Shown one piece after another: positions 1 through 11,189 of a stretch of 64,000 nt of DNA. The DNA is from Apium graveolens (lineage: Eukaryota; Streptophyta; Magnoliopsida; Apiales; Apiaceae): contig NC_133650.1 in the NCBI RefSeq assembly GCF_009905375.1, positions 305,427,574 to 305,491,573 on the forward strand, written 5' to 3'. A program made the translations under genes and the position numbers. The notes beneath the pieces are model-generated. The model ran no database searches, was not told the origin of the DNA, and saw only the letters and a program-made list of their open reading frames with translations. Within the stretch, counting starts at the first letter, position 1, and each line of letters opens with the position of its first letter.

Positions 1-2
1 CT

Positions 3-689
3 GGAAAGGAAGCAAGAGATAAAACTGGATTGGGAAGTGCTGATGAAAGAAGAGTACACAACACTACCAATGATCCAACTTCCTTGAGTGAACCAGGAAT
101 TGGAGCAACTCCTGAAAGATTGAATCAATTGGAATCTGTACAAATGGTTTACCATACCTACTTGAAGGAACACATCTTGTTGTATTTCATGACAGATGGT
201 AGGGTTTATTATATAAGACAAAATGCCATTCCATTGAAGTATTTTGAAGAATTGGAGCATGTATTATTCTTACTTCAAGTGGATGACAGATTGACAGGGA
301 CTGCTGCAAACTATTTGAAAGAACAGATTCAGAGGCAGAAAAGACTTTATTCTGTTAAGTCTGACAGCATATATGTTCTAAAGTACAGAAATCACAATGG
401 TGATATTGTTGATATGAAGCCTAATACTGCACAGATCAGAACGTATCTTGGTATTAAGGGGCTTGAATTCAATCTAGAGTCTGACAAAGCTTATGTCATA
501 AGACTAGATCAGGAGTTGAGAAAAGCAAAGATTAATGATCTCAGAGCTGCAATATTTCAAACTGGTGAAGATACTGCAGAGCTTAAAGATGTCAAACGGA
601 GAATGATTGATGAACTCAGATATGCTGAGAAATGTTTGTTGAAGAATTATCTCAGAACAACTCCTGACATCAGAGAGATCAGAAAATGA
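3..689 (+). CDS. C-terminal part of the SIRE-type third ORF (function unknown)
   Basis: The reading frame is open from base 3, so this is the 3' end of a longer ORF that enters from the left; no internal start is claimed. About 228 residues are visible. The part from GATPERLNQLES onward is homologous by eye to the minus-strand ORF at 38639-38905 in element D. The end is lysine- and arginine-rich, with a helical look (LRKAKINDLRAAIF). It lies between pol and the 3' LTR, the position of the so-called envelope-like ORF of SIRE elements. I see no membrane segment or signal peptide in this part. This copy keeps a C-terminus that element D has lost through a deletion. Function unknown. Confidence 0.75.
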   Translation, partial: GKEARDKTGLGSADERRVHNTTNDPTSLSEPGIGATPERLNQLESVQMVYHTYLKEHILLYFMTDGRVYYIRQNAIPLKYFEELEHVLFLLQVDDRLTGTAANYLKEQIQRQKRLYSVKSDSIYVLKYRNHNGDIVDMKPNTAQIRTYLGIKGLEFNLESDKAYVIRLDQELRKAKINDLRAAIFQTGEDTAELKDVKRRMIDELRYAEKCLLKNYLRTTPDIREIRK

Positions 690-896
690 TGAAGCCAAGT
701 CGAAGATCTACAACTGCTTAAATTCTGATGTGTATACAGACTAAAGTTGTTATCAGAAGTTGAATTGGTAAAAGCTTTAAGGACTGTAAGTTGTAGTTAT
801 CTAGTCTAATTCTCATGCATTTGTACTTAATGTTTTTGACATCATCAAATATCTGTTAAACTTGTATATTTTGCTAATTTACAAGTTGGGGGAGAT

Positions 897-1509
897 TGTT
901 AGATATATTTGATAATGTCATGGCTAATATGTTTTATGTTTAGATTTCAGATCTTATTTGAACAGGACAAATCAGTACTTAACTGATCAGTACTTATACT
1001 GGACGTCAGTACTTAAGGGATATCAGTACTTATGTTATCAGGAGATAAGCATCAGGAGATAGATATCAGAACTTAAGTGCTGAAGGACGATCAGATAAGG
1101 ACAGTAGCTGATTAAAGTTAAGAAGATCAAGATAAACATAAGAAGAGATATGCATGAAGAAGGAATTCCGTAAAGAATGGAATACTTGGAAGAAAAGATA
1201 TCTGATTGATATATATTAGGAAGCAGAATTATATTCTATATCAATTAGCGATTATCTTGTAACTGTGTAATATATAAACACAGATATAGGGTTTACACTA
1301 TAAGTGTTATCATTATCGAGAATATTATTTACTGTAACCCTAGCAGCTCTCGTGATATTTTGTTCATCACTGAGAGATAACAGTTCCAGATTGTAACAGA
1401 GTTTATTGTTTCAATAAAGTTTGTTTTCTGTTACATAAGTTCTTGAAGTTTGATTTGATTGTAATAAACACTGTATTCACCCCCTCTACAGTGATAGTGT
1501 GACCTAACA
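897..1509 (+). repeat. 3' LTR of element A
   Basis: The LTR starts TGTTAGATATATTTG and ends GTGTGACCTAACA, giving the usual TG...CA ends and a short terminal inversion (TGTTAG/CTAACA). It is 613 bp long. A TATATAA box lies near 1271, followed by a transcribed-looking part with AATAAA near 1413. The first half is full of the short motif TCAGTACTT/TCAGAACTT. The same LTR occurs complete at 9462-10075, 49404-49992 and 52616-53198. Confidence 0.92.
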
Positions 1510-2624
1510 GATTCAATTTTAACACTTCATCTCTAACATAAAAAGCATCATCTCTTTCTTTCTGAGTTTGATGGAACATAACTAACTCTTTTTCTAAATA
1601 GTCATTCCTTTTCTTAAAAGCCAGATTTTCAGAAGTTAACCTATCACAAGTTAAGTTCTGATCTCTATAACTAATGAATATGGTTTTAAGATAAGATCTC
1701 AACTCAGTAATATCATCAGTATGAAAAGCATAAGTTGTTTGAGGTACCTTTAACTCAGCAGCTTCAGAACTGCTATCAGCATTTTCCATCAAGGCATAGT
1801 TCACCTCATGTTCAGAATCTGAAGTGTATGTCCAGCTTTTCTTCTTTGTGACAAGTGCCTTGCCTTTATTACTTTTTCCTTTCTTGCAATCAGGAGATAT
1901 GTGGCCTTTCTCACCATAATTGTAGCATTTGACATTTGAGTAATCTCCTCTGTCAGACTTTCCTGCTTTGCCTTCAGATTTTCTGAATCCCTTTTTATCA
2001 GAACTTCCACTTTTCCAGGAAAACTTCTTTCCCCTTCTGAATTTCCTGTAGGCTATCTTTGTGATACCCTTCACCATAAGAGCACACAATTTCATCATCT
2101 CTTCATCAGCATCCATCTCAGATAGACTTTCAGTTTCTGAATCCTCATCATCATCAGAACTTGATGAATCTGAATCAGACTTTGTGATGAGAGCCTTTCC
2201 TTTGCCTTTCTTTGAGATAGCCACTTTGGGGGATTTCTCCTCAGCCTTAAGAGCAACTGTTCTTGACTTTCTCCCATGCCTCTTGCTTCTTTGATCCATC
2301 TCAAGTTCATGAGTTTTGAGCATACCATAAATTTCATCAAGAGTAGTTTCATCAAGAGCATAGTTGTCTCTTATAATAGTTGCCTTCAAATCCCAAATTT
2401 CAGGAAGAGCTAAAAGGAATTTAAGATTAGTATCTTCAAGATCATATTCTTTATCCACCAGTGACAGATCATTCAAGAGTTTGACAAATCTGTCATATAA
2501 CCAGTTAATGACTCATCAGGTTTTGAGTCAAAATGCTCATACTCTTGAGTGAGTATAGTTATCATGTTCTTCTTAATTGAGTCAGTTCACTGGCATCTTG
2601 TCTCCAAGGCATCCCATATCTCCT
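1510..2624 (-). pseudogene. gag fragment of element A2 (zinc knuckle lost)
   Basis: The long minus-strand frame (start near 2476) matches the middle of gag of elements D and B: the LVDKEYDLED segment, a lysine- and serine-rich acidic stretch, then the CCHC zinc knuckle. The second cysteine of the knuckle is tyrosine here (CYNYGEKGH instead of C-x2-C), so it could not bind zinc normally. A frameshift lies near 2490. The frame then runs by chance through the junction at 1510 into the LTR of element A, so its last residues are not gag. Gag coats retroelement RNA in cytoplasmic particles; this copy is dead. Confidence 0.85.
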
Positions 2625-2795
2625 GATAAATATCTTCTGATATCTTAAGTTCTGATAACTTAAGTTCTGATATCTTAAGTTCTGACTTCAGTATAAGTAC
2701 TGATTTCCAGTTAAGTCCTGATTTGTCCTGTTAGTTAAGATCTGAAAACTAAACACAAATCATTATTAGGCATGACATCACAAATATATCTAACA
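2617..2795 (-). repeat. Partial LTR of element A2 (5' end only)
   Basis: About 178 bp matching the first part of the SIRE LTR in reverse orientation, ending at the LTR terminus (TAACA at 2791-2795). The left edge is a join to gag sequence within the shared bases ATCTCCT, which suggests a microhomology-mediated deletion. Confidence 0.82.
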
Positions 2796-4259
2796 TAAGG
2801 TATCAAAGGCTAGTTCCGGAAATATCCGCAATTACTAACTGGTTCAAAAGTCAGAGCTCACTAGGAATTCTTATTTCTAAAACAAGGTACTTGATCCATA
2901 AATTTTAAAACAAAAGCATTGCAAAAATATTTAAAAATTTTTAAATAAGAAATAAAAGTGTGAAAAGTTAACTTACCTTAATAGCAATATCTCCAAAATT
3001 ATGTTGCCAAAATGAACCTAGACATACACACATACATACTTAATAAAATAATCATAATGTTAATTTGTGTATGCCACTAAGCTAACAAAACTTAACCCAC
3101 AATAACAATTAAATGTCACTACAAGTAACAAAATAAATTCATATTGACATATAAATACGATCATTCTCATATAATAGTTCAAAATAGTATACCGACCAAT
3201 AAAAAACTCAACACTTAAATACAATATATATAATAATAATAATAAATCAAGTCTATGTAAACTATTTAAATTCAGAATAAAATAGATGTATGTTTAATAT
3301 TTACTATCTATATAATCCTTAAAATAAAATAACAAAGATAAATAAAATAGGTAACATATGTTTGGGATTATGCAAGTGGACAAAATATCAATATCGGTGT
3401 ATAAAATTTTCATAACCTTACGTGTGAAAATATCATTATACAAAATAAGTATAACCTATTTAATAAATGATCATATATTTAATTGGTGCACTAATCTAAA
3501 TGCATATCTAAATCAAACATATATTTAACATATAACACATGAATTATTATGCATGCACAAAAGACATAATTATAAACATAAATTCTTGCATTAAATATTT
3601 ACTAAAAAATGGTGATTGTTAACTAAAATATTTAATAATCAACATCAAACTAAATAATTAAATTAAGTAAACTATAGTATTATATACATAACCATGAAAA
3701 TAAATAATAAAATAAACTAATAACAAGTAGATTAGAGTAGTCATACATAAGTTCACAAAAATGTAATATATATATATAGAAGTATGCAGTAAATATGTAA
3801 AACACATAAGTAAAAACATGGAAAATATACCAGATGATGTTATATGATATGCTAATAACATATTTATACACAAGTTGGTTTAACTAATACTCCGATTCAA
3901 TGGGTTAGTGGGTACATTATCACAAATTTAAACAAATATTATCTCTTTGTTAATGAATTTTTCAAATACACATTACACCATACTAATAAATATACACAAC
4001 ATAATTACACCTGTTTTTAAATTCTAGTCATAAAATAAATATATATTAAATTAAAATTATGCACATATAAATTAAAACAATTTTTTTTAACCTTACTTAA
4101 ATATTTTGGATAACTAGAAATGTTTATTTTTAATATAAAAATACGCGTCTTTATATTTAATAACAAATCTATATAATAAAATATTTTTTTTATCTAACCA
4201 AATAATTAAAATGGGAAAAAGTGTATATACATATAATTATCAAAATCATGGTTATTACA
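2796..4259 (-). repeat. LTR copy 1 of the array (truncated)
   Basis: Matches LTR copies 2 and 3 from the phrase GGTATCAAAGGCTAG onward and ends at GTTATTACA (4259). The other end is cut by the SIRE remnant A2 at 2795. Confidence 0.85.
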
Positions 4260-4462
4260 ATTTACCCTCCTTAAAATAAATTTGGTCCCCAAATTTAAAC
4301 ATACTAAAAACATTTAATGATACCAAAAATATTTCTGCATCGAGAAAGTCACAAAACATTTAACCAAAAAAAAGTAGTTTTTTTTTGGAAACACAAATAA
4401 CAAAACTGGTTAAGCCTAAAAGGGTAGTCTACATGAAGCTAACCTAGGCTGTGAATACCAAT
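4260..4462 (-). other. Internal segment 1 (PBS and PPT only)
   Basis: 203 bp. The minus strand reads PBS-like TGGTATTCACAGCC beside the LTR at 4463, then TTTGGGGACCAAATTTA and a polypurine tract ending beside the LTR at 4259. No ORF of note; a run of T/A (about 4375-4387) lies in the middle. Confidence 0.75.
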
Positions 4463-6398
4463 TGTAATACCTTTACTTTTCAGAAAATAGTTATACTTAA
4501 ATATTCAGCTAAAACTTCAAATTAAATCTATAATAAGAATAAGCTTCTAATTTTTCATAAAATTCTAAAATACGAGACAGAAATAAAATCATCTAAGTTG
4601 AAAATAAAGCAAATCCTGGGAGATGCAGCTACAAACATAATCACTAAAATATTATACCAAAGCAAGCTCAAATCAAGTCCACCTTTAAGATGTGCCAAAA
4701 GCTAAGTACCTGAAAATTTGTGAGTAATGAGCCAAGAGCCCAACATGAAAACAATTCTACACTAGTGGATCAAGTATCATAATTTTATAAAACAAAAATT
4801 ATTTTCCAAAATCCATATGATATAAGATATAAAACTTCAGAGCTCGCTAAGGCCACAAATATGTGGTGACACAGTATCAAAAGTTCATAATTTCTGTCAA
4901 TAATGCGTCCCTTATTAAGGTATCATAGAGGGTGCGCTCCCGAAGGCATCATAAGTAGCACTCCTAGTAAGGTATCAAAGGCTAGTTCCGCAACTATACG
5001 CAATTACTAACTCGTTCAAAAGTCAGAGCTCACTAGAAGTTCTTATTTCTTGATCCATAAATTTTAAAACAAAAGCATTGTAAAAATATTTTAAATTTTT
5101 TAAATAAAAAATAAAAGTGTGATAAGTTAACTTACCTTAATAGCAATATCTCCCAAATTATATTGCTAAAATGAACCAAGACATACACACATACATACTT
5201 AATAAAATAATCATAATGTTAATTTGTGTATGCCACTAAGCTAACAAAACTTAACCCACAATACCAATTAAATGTCACTACAAGTAACAAAATAAATTCA
5301 TATTGACATATAAATACGACCATTCTCATATAATAGTTCAAAATAGTATACCGACCAATAAAAAAACTCAACACTTAAATACATTATATATAATAATAAT
5401 AATAAATCAAGTCTATGTGTTTTAAATTCAGAATAAAATAGATGTACGTTTAATATTTACTATCTATATAATCCTTAAAATAAAATAACAAAAATAAATA
5501 TAATAGGTAACATATGCTTAGGATTATGCAAGTGGACAAAATATCAATATTAGTGTATAAAATTTTCATAACCTTACGTGTGAAAATATCATTATACAAA
5601 ATAAGTATAACCAATTTAATAAGTGAGCATATATTTAATTGGTACACTAATCTAAATGCATATCTAAATCAAACATATATTTTATATATAACACATAATT
5701 ATTATGCATGCACAAAACACATAATTATAAACAAAAATTCATGGATTAAATATTTATTTAAAAAATGGTGATTGTTAACTAAAACATTTAATAATCAAAA
5801 TCAAACTAAATAATTAAATTAAGTAAACTATAATGTTATACACATAACCATGAAACTAAATAATAAAATAAACTAATAACAAGTGGATTAGAGTAGTCAT
5901 ACATAAGTTCACAAAAATGTAATATATATATATAGAAGTATGCAGTAAACATGTAAAACACATAAGTAAAAACATGGGAAATAGACCAGATGATGTTATA
6001 TAGAGATAAATGATATGCTACACAAGTTGGTTCAAATAATACTCCTATTCAATGGGTTAGTGGTACATTATCACAAATTTAAACAAATATTATCTCTTTG
6101 TTAACATGTAGTGTTTGACTGATTTTTTCAAATACACATAACACAGTACTAATAAATATACACAACACAACTACACCTATTTTTAAATTCTAGTCATAAA
6201 ATAAATATATATTAAATTAAAATTGTGCACATATAAATTAAAACGGTTTTTTTTTAACCTTACTTAAATATTTTAGATAACTAAGCGTCTTTATATTTAA
6301 TAACAAATCTATATAATAAAATATTTTTTTATCTAACCAAATAATTAAAATGGGAAAAAGTGTATATACATATAATTACAAAAATCATGGTTATTACA
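4463..6398 (-). repeat. LTR copy 2 of the array (complete)
   Basis: 1936 bp, from TGTAATACC (plus-strand left end) to GTTATTACA. It is AT-rich, with no coding potential beyond chance ORFs. It aligns along its whole length with copies 1 and 3, with small indels. Confidence 0.85.
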
Positions 6399-6599
6399 TT
6401 ATACCCTCCTTAAAATGAATTTGGTCCCCAAATTTAAACATACCAAAAATATTTAATGACTGCATCCAGAAAGTCACAAAACATTTAACCAAAAAAAAAG
6501 TAGTTTTTTTTTTGGAAACACAAATAACCAAACTCATAACTCACAGTTTAAGCCTAAAAGGGCAGTCTACAGGAAGCTAACTAGGCTCTAAATACCAAC
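6399..6599 (-). other. Internal segment 2 (PBS and PPT only)
   Basis: 201 bp, closely similar to internal segment 1. On the minus strand it has TGGTATTTAGAGCC next to LTR copy 3 and an AAGGAGGGTATAA polypurine tract next to LTR copy 2. Confidence 0.75.
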
Positions 6600-8478
6600 T
6601 GTAATACCCGGACTTTTCAGAAAATAGTTATACTTAAATATTCAGCTAAAACTCCAAATTAAATCCATAATAAGAATAAGTGTCTAGTTTTTCATAAAAT
6701 TCTAAAATCCGAGACAGAAAAAAAATTATCTAAGCTCAAAATAAAGTAAATCCTGGTGAAGCAGCTACAAACATAATCACTAAAATATTATTCCAAAGTA
6801 AGCTCAAATCAAGTGCACCTTTAAGATGTCCCAAAAGCTAAGTACTTGAAAATTTGTGAGTAATGAGCCAAGAGCCCAGCAAGAAAACAATTCTACACTA
6901 GTGAATCAAGTATCATAATTTTATAAAACAAAAATCATTTTCCAAAATCCATATGACATAAGATATAAAATTCTACAGCTCTCTAAGGCCACAAATACCT
7001 GGTGACACAGTATCAAAAGTTCATATTTTTTGTCAATAATGCGCCCGTTAAGGTATCATAGAGTGTGCGCTCCCGAATACATCATAAGTAGTACTTCTAG
7101 TAAGGTATCAAAGGCTAGTTCCGCAACTATACGTAATTACTAACTGGTTCAAAAGTCAGAGCTCACCAGGAATTCTTATTTCTAAAGCAGGGTACTTGAT
7201 CCATAAATTTTAAAACAAAAGCATTGCAAAAATATTTTAAATATTTTAAATAAAAAATAAAAGTGTGAAAAGTAACTTACTTTAATAGCAATATCTCCCA
7301 AATTATGTTGCCAAAATGAACTTAGACATAACACACATACATACTTAATAAAATAATTATAATGTTAATTTGTGTATGCCACTAAGCTAACAAAACTTAA
7401 CCCACAATAACAATTAAATGTCACTACAAGTAACAAAATAAATTCATATTGACATATAAATACGACCATTCTCATATAATAGTTCAAAATAGTATACCGA
7501 CCAATAAAAATACTCAACACTTAAATACATTATATATAATAATAATAAATCAAGTCTATGTATATTTATTAGTAACATATGCTTAGGATTATGCAGGTGG
7601 ACAAAATATCAATATTGGTGTATAAAATTTTCATAACCTTACGTGTGAAAATATCATTATACAAAATAAGTATAACCAATTTAATAAATGAGCATATATC
7701 TAATTGGTGCACTAATCTAAATGCATATCTAAATCAAACATATATTTAACATATAACACATGAATTATTATGCATGCACAAAACACATAATTATAAACAT
7801 AAATTCATGCATTAATTATTTACTAAAAAAATGGTGATTGTTAACTAAAATATTTAATAATCAACATCAAACTAAATAATTAAATTAAGTAAACTATAAT
7901 GTTATACACATAACCATGAAACTAAATAATAAAATAAACTAATAACAAGTGGATTAGAGTAGTCATACATAAGTTCACAAAAATGTAACATATATATATA
8001 TATAGAAGTATGCAGTAAACATGTAAAACATATAAGTAAAAACATGGGAAATACAACGTAATGATATGCTAATAGCCTATTATACACAAGTTGGTTCAAC
8101 TAATAGTGGGATTCAATGGGTTAGTGGGTACGTTATCACAAATTTAAACAAACATTATCTCTTTGTTAACATGGAGTGTTTGACTGAGTTTTTCAAATAC
8201 ACATAACACGTTACTAATAAATATACACAACATAACTACACCTATTTTTAAATTCTAGTCATAAAATAAATATATATTAAATTAAAATTATGGATATATA
8301 AATTAAAACAGTTTTTTTTAACCTTACTTAAATATTTTGGATAACTACAAATGTTTATTTATAATATAAAAATACGCGTCTTTATATTTAATAACAAATC
8401 TATATAATAAAATATATTTTTATCTAACTATATAATTAAAATGGGAAAAAGTGTATATATATAATTACAAAAATCATG
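6600..8478 (-). repeat. LTR copy 3 of the array (last bases missing)
   Basis: Starts TGTAATACCCGG at 6600 and runs to AAAATCATG at 8478, where copies 1 and 2 continue with GTTATTACA; here unrelated sequence begins. Otherwise colinear, with an internal deletion near 7560 compared with copy 2. Confidence 0.85.
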
Positions 8479-9461
8479 ACAAACGAGCACGATACTATGA
8501 AATGAGTCGTGCTCTCTACTTCAAAACAACGGACTGGGTAAATCACTTCAACTGTGAACATGTTTCAGACTTAGTTCTCACAATATTGGTAAGCATCCTT
8601 CCAACGCCCGCCAAACCAATAAAAACCTTTTAGATTTGGTAAACTATTGTTTCTTCCTAGAAACAATGAAAATACTTTTGATATTAATTTTATATTATTG
8701 GAGATAAAAGAGACGTATCTATAGCCACCAAGAGAAGAAGCCAAAAAGAGCAGAAAAAAGACTTTATACTTGGAGTTTTCAAAGTCAACAACATAGGGAT
8801 AATTATTCTAACTCTACGCTTTGTATTGTATTCTAATCTTTTCGTGAACGTTGTACCTTTTATTATGATTATGTTGGCTAGATTATTATTATTAGAGGGC
8901 TGTTTTGAAGCCCTAAACTTATGACAATTAAACAGTTTTAATTTTTCAAAGGCGTGTTCTTGATTGTACTTATATATACATCAATGCTTATAGAGATGCA
9001 TGAATTATCTAATTATGTTTTGTGATTTCTATCTCTGTAAAGTCAAATAATTTTTATATGTGGTCATGGCACTAGTTAGTTGATAACCAATGCGAAGCAC
9101 GGGCCAATTTAATTTATTTAAATAATTTTTAAAAATCATAATAATATAAGTGCTATGTCAAAATTTCTAATTTTTAGTCAGAAAATCCAACTCAAACTAT
9201 CAAGTGTTGGGAAGGATTGCCCAAGATAGCACTGGGTAATACGTGTACTAAATATACATCATGAAAATGTATGTGTTGTATATATCTAGGCATAAACATG
9301 TCTAACATGCATGTTTTTTTTATTTTTTATTTTTAATATATGGTACAGATGTTGAACATTCGTATTCAGCAAACGTAAAATTTTAATTACAATAAAGAAA
9401 CATGTGTACAGTTCAAAGAAAATATTAGTATGCATAAGGACCGGTATTTTAACCACTATTC
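8479..9461. other. Unassigned intergenic DNA
   Basis: No convincing gene. A short plus-strand ORF (to 8633) is open partly through LTR sequence and matches nothing I recognise. Around 9088-9103 there is an imperfect hairpin (TGCGAAGCACGGG) near CTAGT, which recalls a Helitron 3' end, but no opposite end was found. Confidence 0.5.
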
Positions 9462-10075
9462 TGTTAGGTCACACACACTGTAGAAGGGGGTTCAATATAG
9501 TGTATACTACAATCAAATCAAATAAAGAACACAAGTATGAAACACAAAATAAACTTATTAATAAAACAGTATTACAATGGAACCGTTCTCTCTCAGTGAT
9601 GAACAAATATCACGAGAGCTACTAGGGTTACAATGAATAATATTCTCGATTAAGATAACACTTATAGTGTAAACCCTATGTTATATTTATATAGATACAC
9701 AGTTACAAGATAATCTTCTAATTAATATCGAACATAAGTCTGCATCCTAAAATATATCAACTAGTTATCTTTTCCTCCAAGTATTCTATTCTTCATAAAA
9801 TTCTTCTCCATTCATATTTCTTCTTGTGTTTGTCTTAATCTTCTTTCCTTCAATCAGCCGCCTTCCTTATCTGAAAGTCTTCGTAAGTCCTGATATTATC
9901 TCCTGATAAATATCTTCTGATATCTTAAGTTCTGATAACTTAATTTCTGATATCTTAAGTTCTAACTTCAGTATAAGTACTGATTTCCAGTTAAGTCCTC
10001 ATTTGTCCTGTTAGTTAAGATCTAAAAACTAAATACAAATCATTATTACACATGACATCACAAATATATCTAACA
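9462..10075 (-). repeat. Solo SIRE LTR with target-site duplication
   Basis: A complete LTR in minus orientation (plus strand TGTTAGGTCAC...ATCTAACA), 614 bp, of the same family as those at 897, 49404 and 52616. It is flanked by TATTC at 9457-9461 and 10076-10080, a perfect 5-bp duplication. No internal sequence adjoins either side. This is a solo LTR left by recombination between the two LTRs of a full element. Confidence 0.93.
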
Positions 10076-10080
10076 TATTC

Positions 10081-11189
10081 CACGCTAATATGTATTTTCG
10101 GGCATACATTTTAAAAGTGGGATAGACCGCATTTTCTCATTATACATCAACATTATAATCTAAATATATTATTTATTACAGTATAATTTATTATTTAAAA
10201 AATAACAATTACAATATAATTCTAATAACCATAGTAATATATTGAAAAACAATTTAGAACTGTACAAAAATATGAATCTATAGGTGAAATAAAGGTGAGA
10301 AGAAATCGGAATTAAAGTTATTGTTAATTTTATTTTTTTATTTACAATTATTTGAAGAAAAGTAAAAAATAAACATGTGATAAATAGATTATTTGAATTA
10401 GAATTATAATAAAAAAGATTATTTTAATATATTTTCACTAATTTTATTATTTCATTAAAAGATACTATAGAGTTATATCAGAAATAGGATTATTGAGGTG
10501 AAATAAAAATAGGAATAATTACAATACGATTTCAATAATTTAGTTATTTCATTAAAAATAAAATAATATGGAGTTGTATAAAAAATAAGATGATTGGAGT
10601 CAAACCAAAATATGAGTTGAACAAAAATAAGGTGATATCAAATTTGGGACAATTTAAAAAAGATATTTCACTTACTAATAAAGATACGATATTTGTGTTA
10701 TGATATAATAAAAATTTTATAATTATTATACGATTTCAAAAAAAATATTATTTCATTAAAATATACTATTGAGTCATATGAGAATTATGATCACTGAGTT
10801 GAAACCAATATAAGAATTGAAATTAAAAAAACGGGTAAAATAATACATATAATATTCCGACAAAAAAAAAGAAAAAGATATTATAAGTCATTTAAAATTA
10901 AAAGAAGAATACAAATTACACATTTAAAGTTATAATTAAATTCAAAAAGGGGTGAAAACAAAAGTAGATGAAGCCAAAAAGAGGTGAAATCAAAGTATCA
11001 TAAAAGAGTGTTTTACTTATTAATAAAGATTATTAATTATAATGAATAAAAAAATTATAATTATAATACGATTTCAAAAAAAATATTATCTCATTAAAAT
11101 ATAATATTGAGTCATATGAAAAATATGATTATTAAGTTGAATACAATATAAGAGTTACAATTAAAAAGGGGTAAAATAATGCATATAAT
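10081..11189. other. AT-rich DNA with degenerate repeats, no gene seen
   Basis: Very AT-rich, with all frames closed. Phrases such as AAGTCATTTAAAATTAAAAGAAGA (near 10882) and TTGAAACCAATATAAG (near 10802) recur in diverged form further right (near 11193 and 11140), so older copies of the neighbouring tandem repeat reach into this part. Confidence 0.55.

Larger units (their letters stand above)
1..1509 (+). mobile_element. SIRE/Maximus-type Ty1-copia element A, 3' end only
   Basis: This is the 3' portion of a large Ty1-copia element whose body lies left of the window. It holds the C-terminal part of the extra ORF that follows pol (3-689), an untranslated stretch, a purine-rich tract ending AAGTTGGGGGAGAT just before 897, and the complete 3' LTR (897-1509). 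The same ORF and LTR recur in elements D and B of this window, which show gag, pol and the primer-binding site, so assignment to the family is secure. The five bases after the LTR are GATTC; the matching left copy would lie outside the window. The element sits inside the gag of an oppositely oriented relative (A2). Confidence 0.88.
1510..2795 (-). mobile_element. SIRE-type element A2, deletion-scarred remnant
   Basis: This is the minus-strand remainder of a second SIRE copy: gag sequence (1510-2624) joined directly to the 5' end of an LTR (to 2795). Element A sits at its left edge, interrupting gag at the same point where element D reads on without a break (compare 47922-47960). The right edge is the LTR terminus (revcomp TGTTAGATATATTTG) at 2795, followed by TAAGG and then the gypsy-like array. 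The PBS, the 3' two-thirds of the LTR and the gag N-terminus are missing through one deletion at about 2617-2624. Confidence 0.82.
2796..8478 (-). mobile_element. Tandem LTR-internal-LTR-internal-LTR array of a non-autonomous gypsy-like element
   Basis: Three copies of an LTR of about 1.9 kb are separated by two internal segments of only about 200 bp. Each internal segment carries, on the minus strand, a PBS-like sequence (TGGTATTTAGAGCC or TGGTATTCACAGCC, resembling initiator-methionine tRNA-primed sites) and a polypurine tract (TTTTAAGGAGGGTA). The LTR ends are TGTAATA...TATTACA. LTR style (long, TGTAATAC-type ends) resembles Tekay/Del Ty3-gypsy elements; no gag or pol is present, so it is a LARD/TRIM-like derivative. 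The leftmost LTR is truncated where A2 inserted, and the rightmost lacks its last few bases. The chain can arise by unequal recombination between LTRs. Confidence 0.8.

Noticed and set aside
2061..2294. Ser-rich plus-strand ORF opposite gag (also 48361-48711)
   Set aside because: Antisense shadow of the Ser/Asp-rich gag region.
5450..5771. Short ORFs rich in Ile, Tyr and Leu in the LTR array
   Set aside because: AT-rich chance ORFs, not conserved in frame between the three LTR copies.
8451..8633. 60-codon ORF overlapping the end of the LTR array; minus strand reads KVFIGLAG
   Set aside because: I briefly considered a proteasome beta-subunit fragment, but only about eight residues fit and the rest does not.
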